Below the pieces are notes generated by a model. That model searched no databases. It was not told where the DNA came from and saw only the letters and a program-made list of their open reading frames with translations. Of a DNA stretch of 6,959 bases, positions 5,679 to 6,959 are shown piece after piece. The stretch's first letter is position 1. Each line of letters starts with the position of its first letter. The stretch is taken from contig JAHAWR010000079.1 of the NCBI GenBank assembly GCA_018383835.1, positions 1-6,959 on the forward strand, written 5' to 3'. The position numbers and the translations under genes were made by a program. The DNA is from Candidatus Jordarchaeia archaeon. Lineage in GTDB: Archaea > Asgardarchaeota > Jordiarchaeia > Jordiarchaeales > Freyrarchaeaceae.

Positions 5679-6959
5679 TTGAGAGAGGAGGACATCCAAA
5701 TTAGAGTCAGGGGAATTTATTCTACAGCCCTTTCCAAACTTTTTTTAGAACACGGCTTCTCATTAACCCAAAGTTCAGCGGTACTAGCTGAGCGATTAAG
5801 AGTTGAGAGAACGATGAATCCTCCAAACGTGGAGGTTTACGATACAAAAAACAGGCAGGGAGTGATTGTAACAGGCGAAAGGGGTCCGCTGGAAAAGGTA
5901 ATTGACGTTATTAAAGAAGAGTTGGAGGACGCCGTTCTCCGGAAAACGGAAGTCAACCTAAACGCCATCTATGCGGGGCGCATAATTAGAAAATATGGTG
6001 AGAAAGCTATTGCAGACATCGGGTGCCTAAGAGTCCTCGTGAGGGGAGACACAAAAAAAGAGGGGGAAATACAGCTCCTGAGAATATATGACGTTGATCC
6101 TAGACCACAGGCAACTGGAGAAATAGCTATCGCAGGAAAGTACGTAGTTTTAACCTCAAGCGGGCATATAGGCGTGAGCAACAAAATTAAAAGTAAGGAC
6201 GTACGCGAAGTCCTCTACCGTATCGGCGATAAGGTGAGACCTGCAGGTATGGGGGTAATCTTTAGAACGGCGGCGGGAAAAGCTGACCTCTCACTTGTCA
6301 CAAAAGAAATAGAGGAAATAAAGGAGGAAATGAAGAAAATTATCGACTTCTCAGCTGGCCTAGATGAGCCAACACTAGTAAGGAAAGGTGATGAAACAGT
6401 CATCGCTGAGTTTCCGGCAAGTGTCAAAAAGCAGCTAGACGACATAAGAGAAGGTGTCATGCCAACAATAAACGGGCATCACTACTACAAAGCGTTAGGG
6501 AGCGACGTGGCACGCTTGGTTGACTTTGCGGAGGAGCTTATCTTAAGGCATTCGGAGCTACGCGACGAGGCACGTCAAATACTCCAAAAAATAGTCATCG
6601 ACAACTCGTTCAAAAACGGAGACGAAATACGTTTTGAACACGTAAAACTTGATGGTAAAGTGATACTCCTCCACGGAAAACTTTTACAGAAGAGGAACAA
6701 TCAAGAAATGATCATAAAAAGGAGCTTTATGGCGGGAGGATACTACGACGGCTTAAACGTGCCAAAGGAGGCAGGAGATTACGGCATAACCAAAGTGGCA
6801 TCAGGTGAGTGGTTCTTTAAGACGGAATATTACTCTAAGAGTGGAATGTTTAAAGGAGCATTCTACAATGTAAATACTCCCATAGAAATATACCCTAATA
6901 GGATAAGATACGTAGATTTGGAAATTGACGTTATACAATTACCTGATGGAAACGTGAAA
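5679..6959 (+). CDS. FAU-1, RNase E/G-like RNA-binding protein (3' end outside window)
   Basis: The frame is open for 427 codons from a TTG at 5679 to the window edge, with no stop. The N-terminus has the FAU-1 pattern IRVRGIYSTALSKLFLEHGF (8-27). The middle resembles the RNase E/G core: an S1-like part at about 92-160 (YAGRIIRKYG, 98-107), HIGVSNKI (163-170), and GVIFRTAAGKADLS (192-205), like the 'RTAA' signature of RNase G. A long helical stretch (about 206-225) follows. The C-terminal part (about 325-427) is a DUF402-type domain ending near YVDLEIDV (411-418). The bacterial RNase E zinc-link and catalytic aspartates are not recognisable. In Thermococcales, FAU-1 binds AU-rich RNA and has been linked to rRNA precursor cleavage, which suggests a cytosolic RNA-processing role. 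Homologues are about 470 residues, so some 45 codons are probably missing here. Confidence 0.95.
   Translation, partial: MREEDIQIRVRGIYSTALSKLFLEHGFSLTQSSAVLAERLRVERTMNPPNVEVYDTKNRQGVIVTGERGPLEKVIDVIKEELEDAVLRKTEVNLNAIYAGRIIRKYGEKAIADIGCLRVLVRGDTKKEGEIQLLRIYDVDPRPQATGEIAIAGKYVVLTSSGHIGVSNKIKSKDVREVLYRIGDKVRPAGMGVIFRTAAGKADLSLVTKEIEEIKEEMKKIIDFSAGLDEPTLVRKGDETVIAEFPASVKKQLDDIREGVMPTINGHHYYKALGSDVARLVDFAEELILRHSELRDEARQILQKIVIDNSFKNGDEIRFEHVKLDGKVILLHGKLLQKRNNQEMIIKRSFMAGGYYDGLNVPKEAGDYGITKVASGEWFFKTEYYSKSGMFKGAFYNVNTPIEIYPNRIRYVDLEIDVIQLPDGNVK

Noticed and set aside
5456..6460. Minus-strand frames at 5456-5695, 5969-6184 and 6215-6460
   Set aside because: They are shadows of the UPF0147 and FAU-1 genes, with no conserved features in their translations.
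1..6959. CRISPR array, insertion sequence, tRNA, rRNA or toxin-antitoxin genes
   Set aside because: Read for regular repeats, terminal inverted repeats, transposase motifs and cloverleaf patterns; none found.

Overview
The window reads as archaeal chromosome. Full-length Hef (helicase plus XPF nuclease), FAU-1, a UPF0147 protein and a ZNRD2/Sssca1-type zinc-ribbon protein are archaeal or archaeal-type families. The candidate promoters are short A/T-rich TATA-like boxes, and starts are often TTG or GTG behind GGTG-type Shine-Dalgarno (SD) sequences. Full-length Hef is typical of Euryarchaeota and of some deep TACK-side lineages, and is not the short XPF of Crenarchaeota. A thermophilic euryarchaeal or Bathyarchaeia/Korarchaeota-like source is my guess; the sequence does not settle it.

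Layout from left to right. (1) 46-1971, plus: a 641-residue protein combining an N-terminal zinc ribbon, a PUA domain, a PAPS/APS-reductase-like PP-loop domain and a C-terminal two-cluster ferredoxin. (2) 1968-2324, minus: a small PRC-barrel-like protein whose stop overlaps that of gene 1. (3) 2449-4728, plus: Hef, with all helicase and nuclease motifs intact. (4) 4720-5061, minus: the zinc-ribbon protein, overlapping the end of hef tail to tail. (5) 5062-5313: the longest gene-free stretch (252 bp), A/T-rich, with a possible long hairpin in front of the next gene. (6) 5314-5577, plus: a UPF0147 helical protein. (7) 5679 to the window end, plus: FAU-1, an RNase E/G-like RNA-binding protein with a DUF402 domain, cut by the window edge after 427 codons.

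Genes 1 to 4 form two convergent pairs whose stop regions overlap by 4 and 9 bp. Genes 2 and 3 diverge from a shared 124-bp promoter region. This is compact housekeeping architecture with no sign of mobile elements, CRISPR, tRNA or rRNA genes. Themes are DNA fork repair (Hef), RNA processing or binding (FAU-1, and perhaps the PUA protein) and small conserved proteins of unknown function.

The least understood item is gene 1. It carries the APS-reductase-type Cys-Cys...Cys-x-x-Cys iron-sulfur signature but not the catalytic ECGxH tail, and it is fused to a probable RNA-binding domain. That makes it a candidate RNA sulfuration or redox enzyme rather than a plain sulfate-assimilation reductase. 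A second lead is a strong SD-like sequence with an in-frame GTG exactly in the linker of hef, which could yield a separate XPF nuclease from the same mRNA.
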